A stretch of 64,000 nt of DNA from Roseiarcus fermentans (GTDB taxonomy: Bacteria; Pseudomonadota; Alphaproteobacteria; Rhizobiales; Beijerinckiaceae). The stretch covers positions 1-64,000 of the forward strand of contig NZ_QNRK01000007.1 of NCBI RefSeq assembly GCF_003315135.1. Reading direction: 5' to 3'. The notes beneath the pieces were generated by a model. It did no database searches. It saw only the letters and a program-made list of their open reading frames with translations, and was not told where the DNA came from. The translations under genes were made by a program, and so were the position numbers. Shown one piece after another: positions 8,451-19,859 of this stretch. Every line of letters begins with the position of its first letter. The first letter of the stretch is position 1.

Positions 8451-8918
8451 CTAGAGCGAGCGCGCGAGACGCGCGGCGCCGCGCGGGCCCTTGATCACCA
8501 GGTCGCCGTTGACCAGGTCCCAGGTCGGACTGCCGAGCAGGGTCGACAGGAAGCCGATTTCGATCTGCATCACGTCCTTGCCGCACTGCTTCTTGGTCAG
8601 CGCGAACGGGCCGACCATCAGGTGCTGGTCCTTGACCGGATAGAGCGTCGCCGACCAGGAGTTGCAGCCGGTGAAGCCGGAGCCGCGCAAGGTGCCGTCG
8701 ATCTTCAGGCTGGCGTCGAGCCCGGCAGGCACCGGCTTGCCGTTGAGCTCCTTCAGCGACCACGTCTGATCGAGCGGAAAGTTCTTCTGCAGCGGCGGCA
8801 GCGGCTTCGGCTTCTCGTCCTCCTCGTCGACCGGCCCCTTCGGCGCGGCCAGCGCCGGAACGGCGAAGCTCAAGGCGAGTGCGGCGGCGAGCGCGGCCGC
8901 CAAAAAAGACTTCAGCAT
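8451..8918 (-). CDS. META-domain (HslJ-like) secreted protein
   Basis: A 155-residue exported protein. Residues 1-24 form a signal peptide ending AVPALAA. After a charged linker (EEDEKPKPLPPLQ) comes a META/HslJ domain: WSLKELNGKPVP, then LRGSGFTGCNSWSATL, containing the diagnostic G-x-x-G-C-N-x-W-x-A motif, and VGPFALTKKQCGKDVMQIE. The fold occurs in heat-shock-induced HslJ and in secreted proteins of unknown role. ATG 8918 fits the signal peptide; the frame remains open upstream to 8993 without a better start. Confidence 0.85.
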   Translation of the reverse strand: MLKSFLAAALAAALALSFAVPALAAPKGPVDEEDEKPKPLPPLQKNFPLDQTWSLKELNGKPVPAGLDASLKIDGTLRGSGFTGCNSWSATLYPVKDQHLMVGPFALTKKQCGKDVMQIEIGFLSTLLGSPTWDLVNGDLVIKGPRGAARLARSL

Positions 8919-9041
8919 GCGTTCATCACCCCATCGATCGGAGGCCTCAGCCTCCCGGTTCGGCGCTATATCGGGCGGCCCTCGGCCGCGCAATCCGCGC
9001 CATGGCCGACGAGGTTGTGTTTTTGATGGCGCCGCCCCGCC

Positions 9042-9069
9042 CTTGACGAATCCTGTTCCCGTCCCATCT
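9042..9069 (+). promoter_or_regulatory. Candidate RpoH (sigma-32) promoter of hsp20
   Basis: CTTGAC at 9042-9047 and CCCATCT at 9063-9069, separated by 15 bases. Both boxes resemble alphaproteobacterial heat-shock promoters and parallel the groESL promoter in this window (CTTGAC-N16-CTTATCT). A transcript starting near 9076 would have an 85-base leader, the usual length for a ROSE thermometer. Confidence 0.7.
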
Positions 9070-9134
9070 CAAGCGTGCGGGGTCCATGACGGAACCGCAA
9101 GCGGAAAGCGCCGCCGATCGGGGCGATTTTCCGC

Positions 9135-9156
9135 CATGTCGCTCAATGAGGATGTG
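9135..9156 (+). promoter_or_regulatory. ROSE-type RNA thermometer masking the hsp20 ribosome-binding site
   Basis: TCGCT at 9139-9143 pairs with AGGA at 9149-9152 across the five-base loop CAATG, leaving one bulged G. This is the U(U/C)GCU-AGGA signature of ROSE elements. The stem extends by CAUG/UGUG (9135-9138 with 9153-9156) through two wobble pairs. The paired AGGA is the Shine-Dalgarno of hsp20, eight bases before its ATG. In known ROSE elements, heat melts this hairpin and allows translation. Confidence 0.75.
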
Positions 9157-9160
9157 ACCG

Positions 9161-9640
9161 ATGCTCAACTATGATCTTTCCCCGTTCTACCGCTCCACCG
9201 TCGGCTTCGACCGGCTGCTCTCGATGCTCGACAAGGCCGTCGGCGCCGAGCAGAACGCTCCCACTTATCCGCCCTACAACATCGAGCGGACCGGCGAAAA
9301 CGCCTACCGGATCACCCTCGCGGTGGCCGGCTTCGCCGACAAGGAGCTCTCGGTCGAAAGCCGCGAGAACACCCTGACCGTGCGCGGCTCGAAGGAGACG
9401 GGCGTCAAGGACGAGAAGCGCGATATGCTCTACCAGGGCATCGCCGCGCGTGCGTTCGAGCGCCGCTTCCAGCTCGCCGACCACGTGGTCGTGACGGGCG
9501 CCGCGAGCGAGAACGGGCTGCTTCACATCGACCTCGTCCGCGAGGTGCCGGAGGCCCAGAAGCCCCGGACGATCGCGATCAACGGCGCCGCCAAGCCGGC
9601 GCGGACGATCGAGGCCGCGCCCGAGAAGCAGGCTGCGTAA
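9161..9640 (+). CDS. Small heat-shock protein Hsp20 (IbpA/HspA type)
   Basis: ATP-independent chaperone that holds unfolded proteins. The 159-residue protein starts with the alphaproteobacterial N-terminus LSPFYRSTVGFDRLLSML. The alpha-crystallin domain spans about residues 38-130: YNIERTGENAYRITLAVAGF, LTVRGSK, LYQGIAARAFERRFQLADHV and GLLHIDLVREVPE. An I-x-I-type tail motif (TIAING) follows. Upstream lie a candidate heat-shock promoter and a ROSE thermometer, so control is probably both transcriptional and translational. A strong terminator ends the unit, which appears monocistronic. Confidence 0.95.
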   Translation: MLNYDLSPFYRSTVGFDRLLSMLDKAVGAEQNAPTYPPYNIERTGENAYRITLAVAGFADKELSVESRENTLTVRGSKETGVKDEKRDMLYQGIAARAFERRFQLADHVVVTGAASENGLLHIDLVREVPEAQKPRTIAINGAAKPARTIEAAPEKQAA

Positions 9641-9665
9641 TTCGAACGCGCGAGCGTTCGAGGAG

Positions 9666-9692
9666 GGGCGCCCGGACGGGCGCCCTTTTTTT
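9666..9692 (+). terminator. Rho-independent terminator of hsp20
   Basis: GGGCGCCC, GGAC loop, GGGCGCCC and seven T residues, starting 26 bases after the hsp20 stop. It is the strongest terminator in the window. Confidence 0.95.
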
Positions 9693-9900
9693 GGTGACGC
9701 GGTCGCGGACGCGTCCGTCGCGATCGGCGATCGCGGCTACAGAGCTGGCGCGACGCCGAGCGTCGAATTGCCTCCGTTCTCTTTTCGGTTCTCCTTGTCA
9801 AACGAGTCGTGAAGTCCGGCGATGTCCCACCGAGGGAGCGCTGGGCGCCCTGACGTTCGGGCCCTCGCCCGCCTGACGGAAACGGACTATGCTTCTCGTC

Positions 9901-10128
9901 ATGACTCGCTTGCTCGACGAAGCCGTGGCCGTAGCCGCTCGCTTGCCGGAAGATCAGCAGGACGAACTCGCGCGCGTTCTGTTGCAACTCGCAGGGCACG
10001 AACCCCCGCCATACATTCTGACGCCGGACGAAGACGCCGACATCGACGCTTCGACGGCGGCCGAGGCGAACGGCGCGTTCGCCACAGACGACGACATGCG
10101 CGCGATCGGCGCCAAATACGGCCGGTGA
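9901..10128 (+). CDS. Type II antitoxin (partner of a degraded ParE-like toxin)
   Basis: A 75-residue acidic protein, MTRLLDEAVAVAARLPEDQQDELARVLLQL, followed by a tail rich in Asp/Glu/Ala. This matches the small antitoxins encoded ahead of RelE/ParE toxins in alphaproteobacteria: an N-terminal helical dimerisation part and a C-terminal toxin-wrapping tail (DDDMRAIGAKYGR). Its stop overlaps the toxin start as GTGA. The toxin is destroyed, so this is an orphan antitoxin. An ATG at 9889 would add four residues; I prefer 9901 because homologues begin MTRLLDEA. Confidence 0.72.
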   Translation: MTRLLDEAVAVAARLPEDQQDELARVLLQLAGHEPPPYILTPDEDADIDASTAAEANGAFATDDDMRAIGAKYGR

Positions 10129-10216
10129 AGATACGGTATACCCGGCCGGCCTCGCGACAGCCCGAGCGAGCAGCGTCGAGGTCGTGGGCCACGGCATCCG
10201 CCACACGTCGCGCTGA
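10125..10216 (+). pseudogene. ParE-like toxin remnant (internally deleted and frameshifted)
   Basis: Starts at GTG overlapping the antitoxin stop and reads VKIRYTRPA, the usual N-terminus of ParE-type toxins. The expected central ~70 residues are missing. A short C-terminal piece, EVVGHGIRHTSR followed by TGA, is found two bases out of frame and resembles the normal ParE end (I/V-R-H-T-x-R). Only about 30 codons remain of a ~95-codon gene, so no functional toxin can be made. The C-terminal identification is by motif only. Confidence 0.6.
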
Positions 10217-10340
10217 CCGCGGGACGAATAGCCCCGCTGCAAAAAATAAACTTGATCTCTGCTCCACCGCGCGGCGCGCGGATTTAACCGTTGAGCGAAA
10301 TTCTATATCCTCGACAAAATCCATTTGGGACCACCCGCAC

Positions 10341-10826
10341 ATGCCATTACACATTCGGGCGGCAAAGAACGACGATTTTCCTGTTCTGGCGCAACTGAGC
10401 GAGCCAGTACAAAAACTTCATGCAGCATTGTATCCAGTAGATTTCAAGAGAGACGTTGATGCGGTGAACGTCGCATCCTTTTTCGAACGCGTGGCGGCGA
10501 GGCCGGAAAGCGCGATCGCCATTGCTGAACAGGACGGCGTTCCGGTCGGCTACATTTGGTTCGATATATCGTCCCGCCCCGAAAATGCGTTCAAGCCTCC
10601 TCAGTCATTTGTTTATATCCATCACGTCTCAGTCGCCCCCGACGCTCGACGCAGAGGCGTCGCCTCCGCAATGCTCGCCTATGCCAAGGAAAAAGCTCAT
10701 GCGGCCGGGGTCGATGAAATTCGGCTCGACACGTGGATCGCCAATGTCGAAGCTCGCCAATTTTTCGAAGCTCACGGCTTCGCGCCCTTCATCGTAATGC
10801 TTCGGCGACCCGCCTTCACCCCGTAA
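10341..10826 (+). CDS. GNAT family N-acetyltransferase
   Basis: A 161-residue acyl-CoA-dependent acetyltransferase with the GNAT fold. The acetyl-CoA loop (motif A) is VYIHHVSVAPDARRRGVASAML, with R-R-x-G-V-A in place of Q/R-x-x-G-x-G/A, followed by the motif B region WIANVEARQFFEAHGFAPFIVML. The substrate is unknown. The gene and its 200-base leader are clearly richer in A+T than the surroundings, with codons such as CCA, TTA, ACA and GTA that neighbours avoid, suggesting recent acquisition. It stands alone downstream of the broken toxin module. Confidence 0.9.
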   Translation: MPLHIRAAKNDDFPVLAQLSEPVQKLHAALYPVDFKRDVDAVNVASFFERVAARPESAIAIAEQDGVPVGYIWFDISSRPENAFKPPQSFVYIHHVSVAPDARRRGVASAMLAYAKEKAHAAGVDEIRLDTWIANVEARQFFEAHGFAPFIVMLRRPAFTP

Positions 10827-10881
10827 TCTCGATCTGTCGAGAGCCGCCGATTTTCCGCCTGAAAGATTCCTGCGCCAGCCT

Positions 10882-11013
10882 CGTCACCGCGAGGGGCGGA
10901 GCGGCGATCCAGGGGGCGGGCCGATGTCTGCCGCATGCGGGCGCCGCCTCTCTTCCACCCCGGCGCAGGCGGCCCCTGGATCGCCGCGTCGCCTTCGGCT
11001 CCTCGCGAGGACG
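10882..11013. repeat. Decayed copy of the dispersed palindromic element (core only)
   Basis: Left half CGTCACCGCGAGG with GCGGCGATCCAGG; right half CCTGGATCGCCGCGTCGCC ending CCTCGCGAGGACG. These are the inverted inner arms seen in the four fuller copies at 28.6, 30.3, 46.0 and 46.4 kb. The GTAACTCCC outer ends and target duplications are not detectable, so it is an old or partial copy. It fills most of the gap between the GNAT and threonine aldolase genes. Confidence 0.7.
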
Positions 11014-11079
11014 GCGGACTGCGCTGTCGCGCCGGACCGCTTGCCCCTCCCGGACCCGCCGGACGGCGAGTCGCGCGCT

Positions 11080-12141
11080 CTAAGCGGGCGCCGCCGCGAG
11101 CCCGACCAGCCGCTCGATCTCCTCCGGCGCCGTCTCGAACGAGGTCACCAGCCGCACCAGCGTCTCCCCGGCGCGCGGCGCGCGCTCCGGCGCGAGCGAC
11201 CGGGTGGTCCACTCGTAAAACTTCGCGCCGGCCTCCCGCCACGCCGCGGCGGTCGCGTCGGGCGCGACGGCGAAGACTTCGTTCGCCTGCGTCGGCCAGG
11301 CGATGCGGACTCCTGGCGCGGTCGAGAGCCCCCGGCTCAACCGCGCCGCCGCGCCGTTGGCGCGCTCCGCAAGCTGAAGCCACAGGTCCCCTTTCAGATA
11401 GGCCTCCATCTGGGCGCCGAGGAGGCGGCCCTTGGACAGCGTGTGGCCGCCGCGCTTGCGCAAATAGGCGAAGCTCTCCGCCAGCGTCGGATCGAAGAAC
11501 ACCACGGCTTCGCAGGCGAGCGCGCCGTTCTTGGTCGCCCCGAACGACAGCGCCTCGATCCCGGCGCGCCAGGTGAGGTCGGCGGGCGACCGGCCGCTCG
11601 AGACGAGCGCGTTGGCGAACCGGGCGCCGTCCATGTGCGTCCTCACGCCCGCGGCGCGCGCGATCGCGCATAAGTCCGCGATCTCGTCGGCGCGGTAGAT
11701 CGTTCCGGCCTCGGTCGCCTGCGACAGCGACAGCGCCCCCGGCTGGGGCGACTTGACGAGACCGCGGGGAAAGCGCGCCAGCGTCTCGCGCAGCGCGTCG
11801 GGCGTCAGCTTGCCGGCCTCGCCCGCAACCCCCACGAGCTTCGCGCCGCCGGTGAACAGTTCCGGCGCGCCGCATTCGTCGTCGTGGATATGCGCCTCCT
11901 CGTGGCAGAACACCGCCTCCCACGGCCGCGCCAGCGCCGACAGCGCCAGCGCGTTGGCGGCCGTTCCGGTCGCGACCAGGAAGGCCGCGACCTTCGTCTC
12001 GAACACTTCGCTCAAGGCGGCCGCCGCGCGCGCGCTGAAGTCGTCGGCGCCGTAAGCCGGCGCGTTGACCCGCGACGACGCCGCGATCGCCTCGAGAATT
12101 TCCGGCGCGACGCCCGCCCCGTTGTCGCTCGCGAACTGCAT
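11080..12141 (-). CDS. ltaE: Low-specificity L-threonine aldolase
   Basis: PLP-dependent fold-type I enzyme that splits L-threonine or L-allo-threonine to glycine and acetaldehyde. Family blocks in order: FASDNGAGVAPEIL, VATGTAANALAL, CHEEAHIHDDECGAPE, THMDGARFANAL (Asp contacts the PLP pyridine nitrogen) and LSFGATKNGAL with the Schiff-base Lys. I take ATG 12141 (MQFASDN) as start because AAGGGG lies nine bases upstream; an ATG at 12183 would add 14 atypical residues. It is convergent with the acetyltransferase and divergent from gltB. Confidence 0.93.
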   Translation of the reverse strand: MQFASDNGAGVAPEILEAIAASSRVNAPAYGADDFSARAAAALSEVFETKVAAFLVATGTAANALALSALARPWEAVFCHEEAHIHDDECGAPELFTGGAKLVGVAGEAGKLTPDALRETLARFPRGLVKSPQPGALSLSQATEAGTIYRADEIADLCAIARAAGVRTHMDGARFANALVSSGRSPADLTWRAGIEALSFGATKNGALACEAVVFFDPTLAESFAYLRKRGGHTLSKGRLLGAQMEAYLKGDLWLQLAERANGAAARLSRGLSTAPGVRIAWPTQANEVFAVAPDATAAAWREAGAKFYEWTTRSLAPERAPRAGETLVRLVTSFETAPEEIERLVGLAAAPA

Positions 12142-12279
12142 GTCGAAACACCCCTTGCTCTGGTCTTCCGTCCCGTTTGCCAAAAGTTTCGGCGCCTTGG
12201 CAAATCGACGGCGCCTCCGTGGCCGGCGCCCGCGAAAGCGCCCGAATTGCGCTTGTGTCCGGGGTCCGTTTCTGGCAAG

Positions 12280-12294
12280 GTCCTAAATTAGGAC
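12280..12294. promoter_or_regulatory. Palindrome in the ltaE-gltB divergent region
   Basis: GTCCTAA and TTAGGAC flank a single A, a perfect odd palindrome in an otherwise GC-rich 380-base divergent intergenic region. It lies about 140 bases upstream of the ltaE start and 226 bases upstream of the gltB start. It is the size of a dimeric regulator site, but I cannot name the protein. Nothing else recognisable was seen between 12142 and 12520. Confidence 0.4.
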
Positions 12295-12520
12295 AGTTTT
12301 GCTGACCATTTGCGTGTCGAGGCTGTGGGGCCGGGGCGCGCGCCAATTCGCGGGGCCACGGCGTTGTCGTATCGAACGACGAAAACGGATAGAAAAAAAT
12401 CCGACGCGTGACGCCGTTACGGCCGCGCGCCGCGCAGCCCTCGCAAGCCCACGAAACGCCTTCAAAATTTGGAACGACAGTTGCATAACAGCGGCGACTG
12501 TGCCCCCGGGGAGCAGAAAG

Positions 12521-17230
<4,710 letters not shown>

Positions 17231-17339
17231 GGATCAATCCCGCTGCGGCGAGCGCGTCGGGCTCCGCACGGCCGAACGCGGCCTGCGGAGCGACCCGGCT
17301 CGTCGTGGCCTGAGTGGCTCACAAGGCGGAGAAAAGGCG

Positions 17340-17735
17340 ATGAACACTCGACCGTCCGAAGCGGTCCTCGTCGTCCATTTCTGTGCGGCGAAAGTCGATC
17401 GGGTGGATGACGTCGAGGGCGTCCGCGTCGGCTATGACGACGGCGGCCTTATCGTCGATGTGGCTGTACCGGCCAGGAACGCGCCGGCGCTGCTCGACTT
17501 CGGGCGCCACGATGGCGGCGCGTTTCCCGCCAGAGTGACCTACGATGCGACGGCGGATGCGATCGCCGTCGATCTGGATACGTCGCCGTACGCGGACTCG
17601 GACGAGGTCGCGCCGGGTTTGATCGTCGACCGCGACGTCGACGGCCTCGTTCGCGGTCTGGAGATATTGAATGCGTCGCGTCTGTTGTCTGCGGAAGCGA
17701 TGTCGGGGGTTCGCAAGCGCGCGATCCTGTTGTGA
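17340..17735 (+). CDS. DUF2283 domain protein inserted between gltB and gltD
   Basis: A 131-residue protein. The C-terminal half (about residues 67-120) fits DUF2283: VTYDATADAIAVDL, DEVAPGLIVDRDVDGLVRGLEILNAS. These are small beta-strand domains of unknown function, often near toxin-antitoxin or mobile loci. The N-terminal half (VLVVHFCAAKVDRVDDVEGV) is unassigned. It lies 109 bases after gltB and 117 before gltD on the same strand, so it is probably co-transcribed. A role in glutamate synthase is possible, but simple insertion is equally likely. Confidence 0.75.
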   Translation: MNTRPSEAVLVVHFCAAKVDRVDDVEGVRVGYDDGGLIVDVAVPARNAPALLDFGRHDGGAFPARVTYDATADAIAVDLDTSPYADSDEVAPGLIVDRDVDGLVRGLEILNASRLLSAEAMSGVRKRAILL

Positions 17736-17852
17736 TGTCGCGTCTCGCCCGTGAGGGCGGTCGACCTTGCATCGCGGGTCGAGATGGGAGATGGGATCGC
17801 GCATTGCGAGGCGGGGCGCCGGCTTGAACTCGGGAGCGGGGAAGAACAGGGT

Positions 17853-19271
17853 ATGGGCAAGGTGACGGGTTTTCTCGAGATCGACCGCGCGGACCGGCGC
17901 TACGCGCCCGCCTCCGATCGCATTCGCAACTACCGCGAGTTCGTCATTCCGCTGAGCGAGGAGGCGACCCGCAACCAGGCGGCGCGCTGCATGAACTGCG
18001 GCATCCCGTATTGTCATAACGGCTGCCCGGTCAACAACCAGATCCCGGACTGGAACGACCTCGCCTATCGCGGCGACTGGGAGGAGGCGGCGCGCAACCT
18101 GCTCTCGACCAACAATTTTCCCGAATTCACCGGCCGCGTGTGCCCGGCGCCGTGCGAGGCCTCGTGCACGCTCAACATCCAGGACACGCCGGTGACGATC
18201 AAGACGATCGAATGCGCGATCATCGACCGGGCGTTCGCGGAAGGCTGGATCAGGCCCGAGCCGCCGGCCCAGAAATCGGGCAAGTCGGTCGCCGTCGTCG
18301 GTTCCGGTCCCGCCGGCCTCGCCTGCGCCCAGCAGCTCGCCCGCGCCGGCCATGACGTCCACGTCTATGAGAAGAACGCCAAGGCCGGCGGCCTGCTCCG
18401 CTACGGCATTCCGGATTTCAAGCTGGAGAAGCGCCACATCGACCGGCGCATCGAGCAGATGGAGGGCGAGGGCGTCACTTTCCATTACAACGCCCATGTC
18501 GGCGAGAGCGTGAGCGCGCGGGAGCTGGCGGACCGCCACGACGCCCTCGCGCTCGCGGGCGGCGCGGAAGCCTCGCGCGACCTGCCGGTCCCGGGCCGCG
18601 ACCTCGCCGGGGTGCACTTCGCGATGGATTTCCTGCCGCAGCAGAACCGCCGCGTCTCGGGCGAGCCGGTGACCAGCAACCAGCCGATTCTCGCCGGCGG
18701 CAAGCACGTCGTGGTGATTGGCGGCGGCGACACCGGCTCCGACTGCATCGGCACCTCGATCCGGCAGGGCGCCGTCCGGGTGACCCAGCTCGAGATCCTG
18801 CCGATGCCGCCCAAGCACGAGGACAAGATGCTGACGTGGCCGGACTGGCCGCTCAAGCTCAGGACCTCGTCGAGCCACGAGGAGGGCGCCGAGCGCGAAT
18901 TCGCGGTGATGACCAGCGCCTTCGAGGGCGAGAACGGCGTCGTCACCGGCCTGAAATGCATCCGCGTCGACGACAAGATGAAGCCGGTTCCGGGCACGGA
19001 GTTTACCCTCAAGGCCGATCTCGTGCTGCTGGCGATGGGCTTCGTCTCCCCGGTCAAGGAGGGTCTGCTGGCCGAGCTCGGCGTCGCGCTCGACAGGCGC
19101 GGCAATGTCGAAGCCAACACCCTCGGCTACGCCACGTCGCTGCCCAAAGTGTTCGCCTGCGGCGACATGCGCCGCGGCCAGTCGCTCGTCGTCTGGGCGA
19201 TCCGCGAGGGCCGCCAGTGCGCCGCGGCGATCGATCAGGCGCTGATGGGCGCGACGGCGCTGCCGCGGTAG
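17853..19271 (+). CDS. gltD: Glutamate synthase (NADPH) small subunit
   Basis: The 472-residue beta subunit oxidises NADPH and passes electrons through FAD and 4Fe-4S clusters to GltB. N-terminal cluster cysteines are in [15 protein letters not shown] and CPAPCEASC. The FAD-binding Rossmann motif is [20 protein letters not shown]. The NADPH-binding motif is [20 protein letters not shown], and the terminal FAD block is [21 protein letters not shown] 17853 ([12 protein letters not shown]) matches the family start; upstream in-frame codons are unconserved. It belongs to the gltB unit despite the intervening DUF2283 gene. Confidence 0.98.
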   Translation: MGKVTGFLEIDRADRRYAPASDRIRNYREFVIPLSEEATRNQAARCMNCGIPYCHNGCPVNNQIPDWNDLAYRGDWEEAARNLLSTNNFPEFTGRVCPAPCEASCTLNIQDTPVTIKTIECAIIDRAFAEGWIRPEPPAQKSGKSVAVVGSGPAGLACAQQLARAGHDVHVYEKNAKAGGLLRYGIPDFKLEKRHIDRRIEQMEGEGVTFHYNAHVGESVSARELADRHDALALAGGAEASRDLPVPGRDLAGVHFAMDFLPQQNRRVSGEPVTSNQPILAGGKHVVVIGGGDTGSDCIGTSIRQGAVRVTQLEILPMPPKHEDKMLTWPDWPLKLRTSSSHEEGAEREFAVMTSAFEGENGVVTGLKCIRVDDKMKPVPGTEFTLKADLVLLAMGFVSPVKEGLLAELGVALDRRGNVEANTLGYATSLPKVFACGDMRRGQSLVVWAIREGRQCAAAIDQALMGATALPR

Positions 19272-19420
19272 CGCGCGCCGGAAGATATTCGACGCGGGCG
19301 CGCGGCTTTCCCGTCAGAGGATCGCGCGCCGGGCGTGCTGTCGCGTCAATTCACACACGCATTATGAGACAAAACCGCCCGCGCTTGTCAGTCGAGCGAC
19401 GGTCGCGGTAGATTCCGCTT

Positions 19421-19840
19421 ATGACCGATTACGAGACCGATCTCCACGAATGGACGAAGGCGCAGGCCGACGCCCTGCGCCGTCGCGCCTCGAACGAGCT
19501 CGACTGGGACAATCTGGCGGAGGAAATCGAAACCTTGGGGAGAAGCGACCGCCATCAGATCGAATCCCGCCTGGAAAACTTGATCTTGCATCTCCTGAAG
19601 TGGCGCTATCAGCCCGAGAGCCAATGCGGCAGCTGGCGCGGATCGATATTCGAGGCGCGACATCGGCTCGAACGGCTCCTCGCCGACAGTCCGTCATTGC
19701 GATCCTATCCCGCAGAATACCTGGCGCGGGCCTATCCCTATGCGCGGACAAAGGCTCTCGAAGAAACCGGCCTCCTGCGCTTGCCCGACGATTGTCCGTG
19801 GACGGTCGACGAGATTCTTTCGCCCGATTTCCTTCCCTGA
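19421..19840 (+). CDS. DUF29 family protein
   Basis: A 139-residue protein matching DUF29: YETDLHEWTKAQADALRRR, LDWDNLAEEIETLGRSDRHQIESRL, LILHLLKWRYQPE, then a helical region ending YPYARTKALEETGL and P-WTVDEILSPDFLP. These all-helical proteins are common in alphaproteobacteria and cyanobacteria, often in accessory positions; their function is unknown. The ATG follows an AT-richer stretch (19355-19420) that probably holds the promoter. It converges on the ABC transporter gene with a 19-base gap. Confidence 0.88.
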   Translation: MTDYETDLHEWTKAQADALRRRASNELDWDNLAEEIETLGRSDRHQIESRLENLILHLLKWRYQPESQCGSWRGSIFEARHRLERLLADSPSLRSYPAEYLARAYPYARTKALEETGLLRLPDDCPWTVDEILSPDFLP

Positions 19841-19859
19841 ACGGAAGTCGCCGCCGAGC

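Noticed and set aside
12271..12294. Sigma-54 promoter for gltB (TGGCAAG upstream of the palindrome)
   Set aside because: The GC element at -12 is missing at the required spacing, so the match is only to the -24 half.
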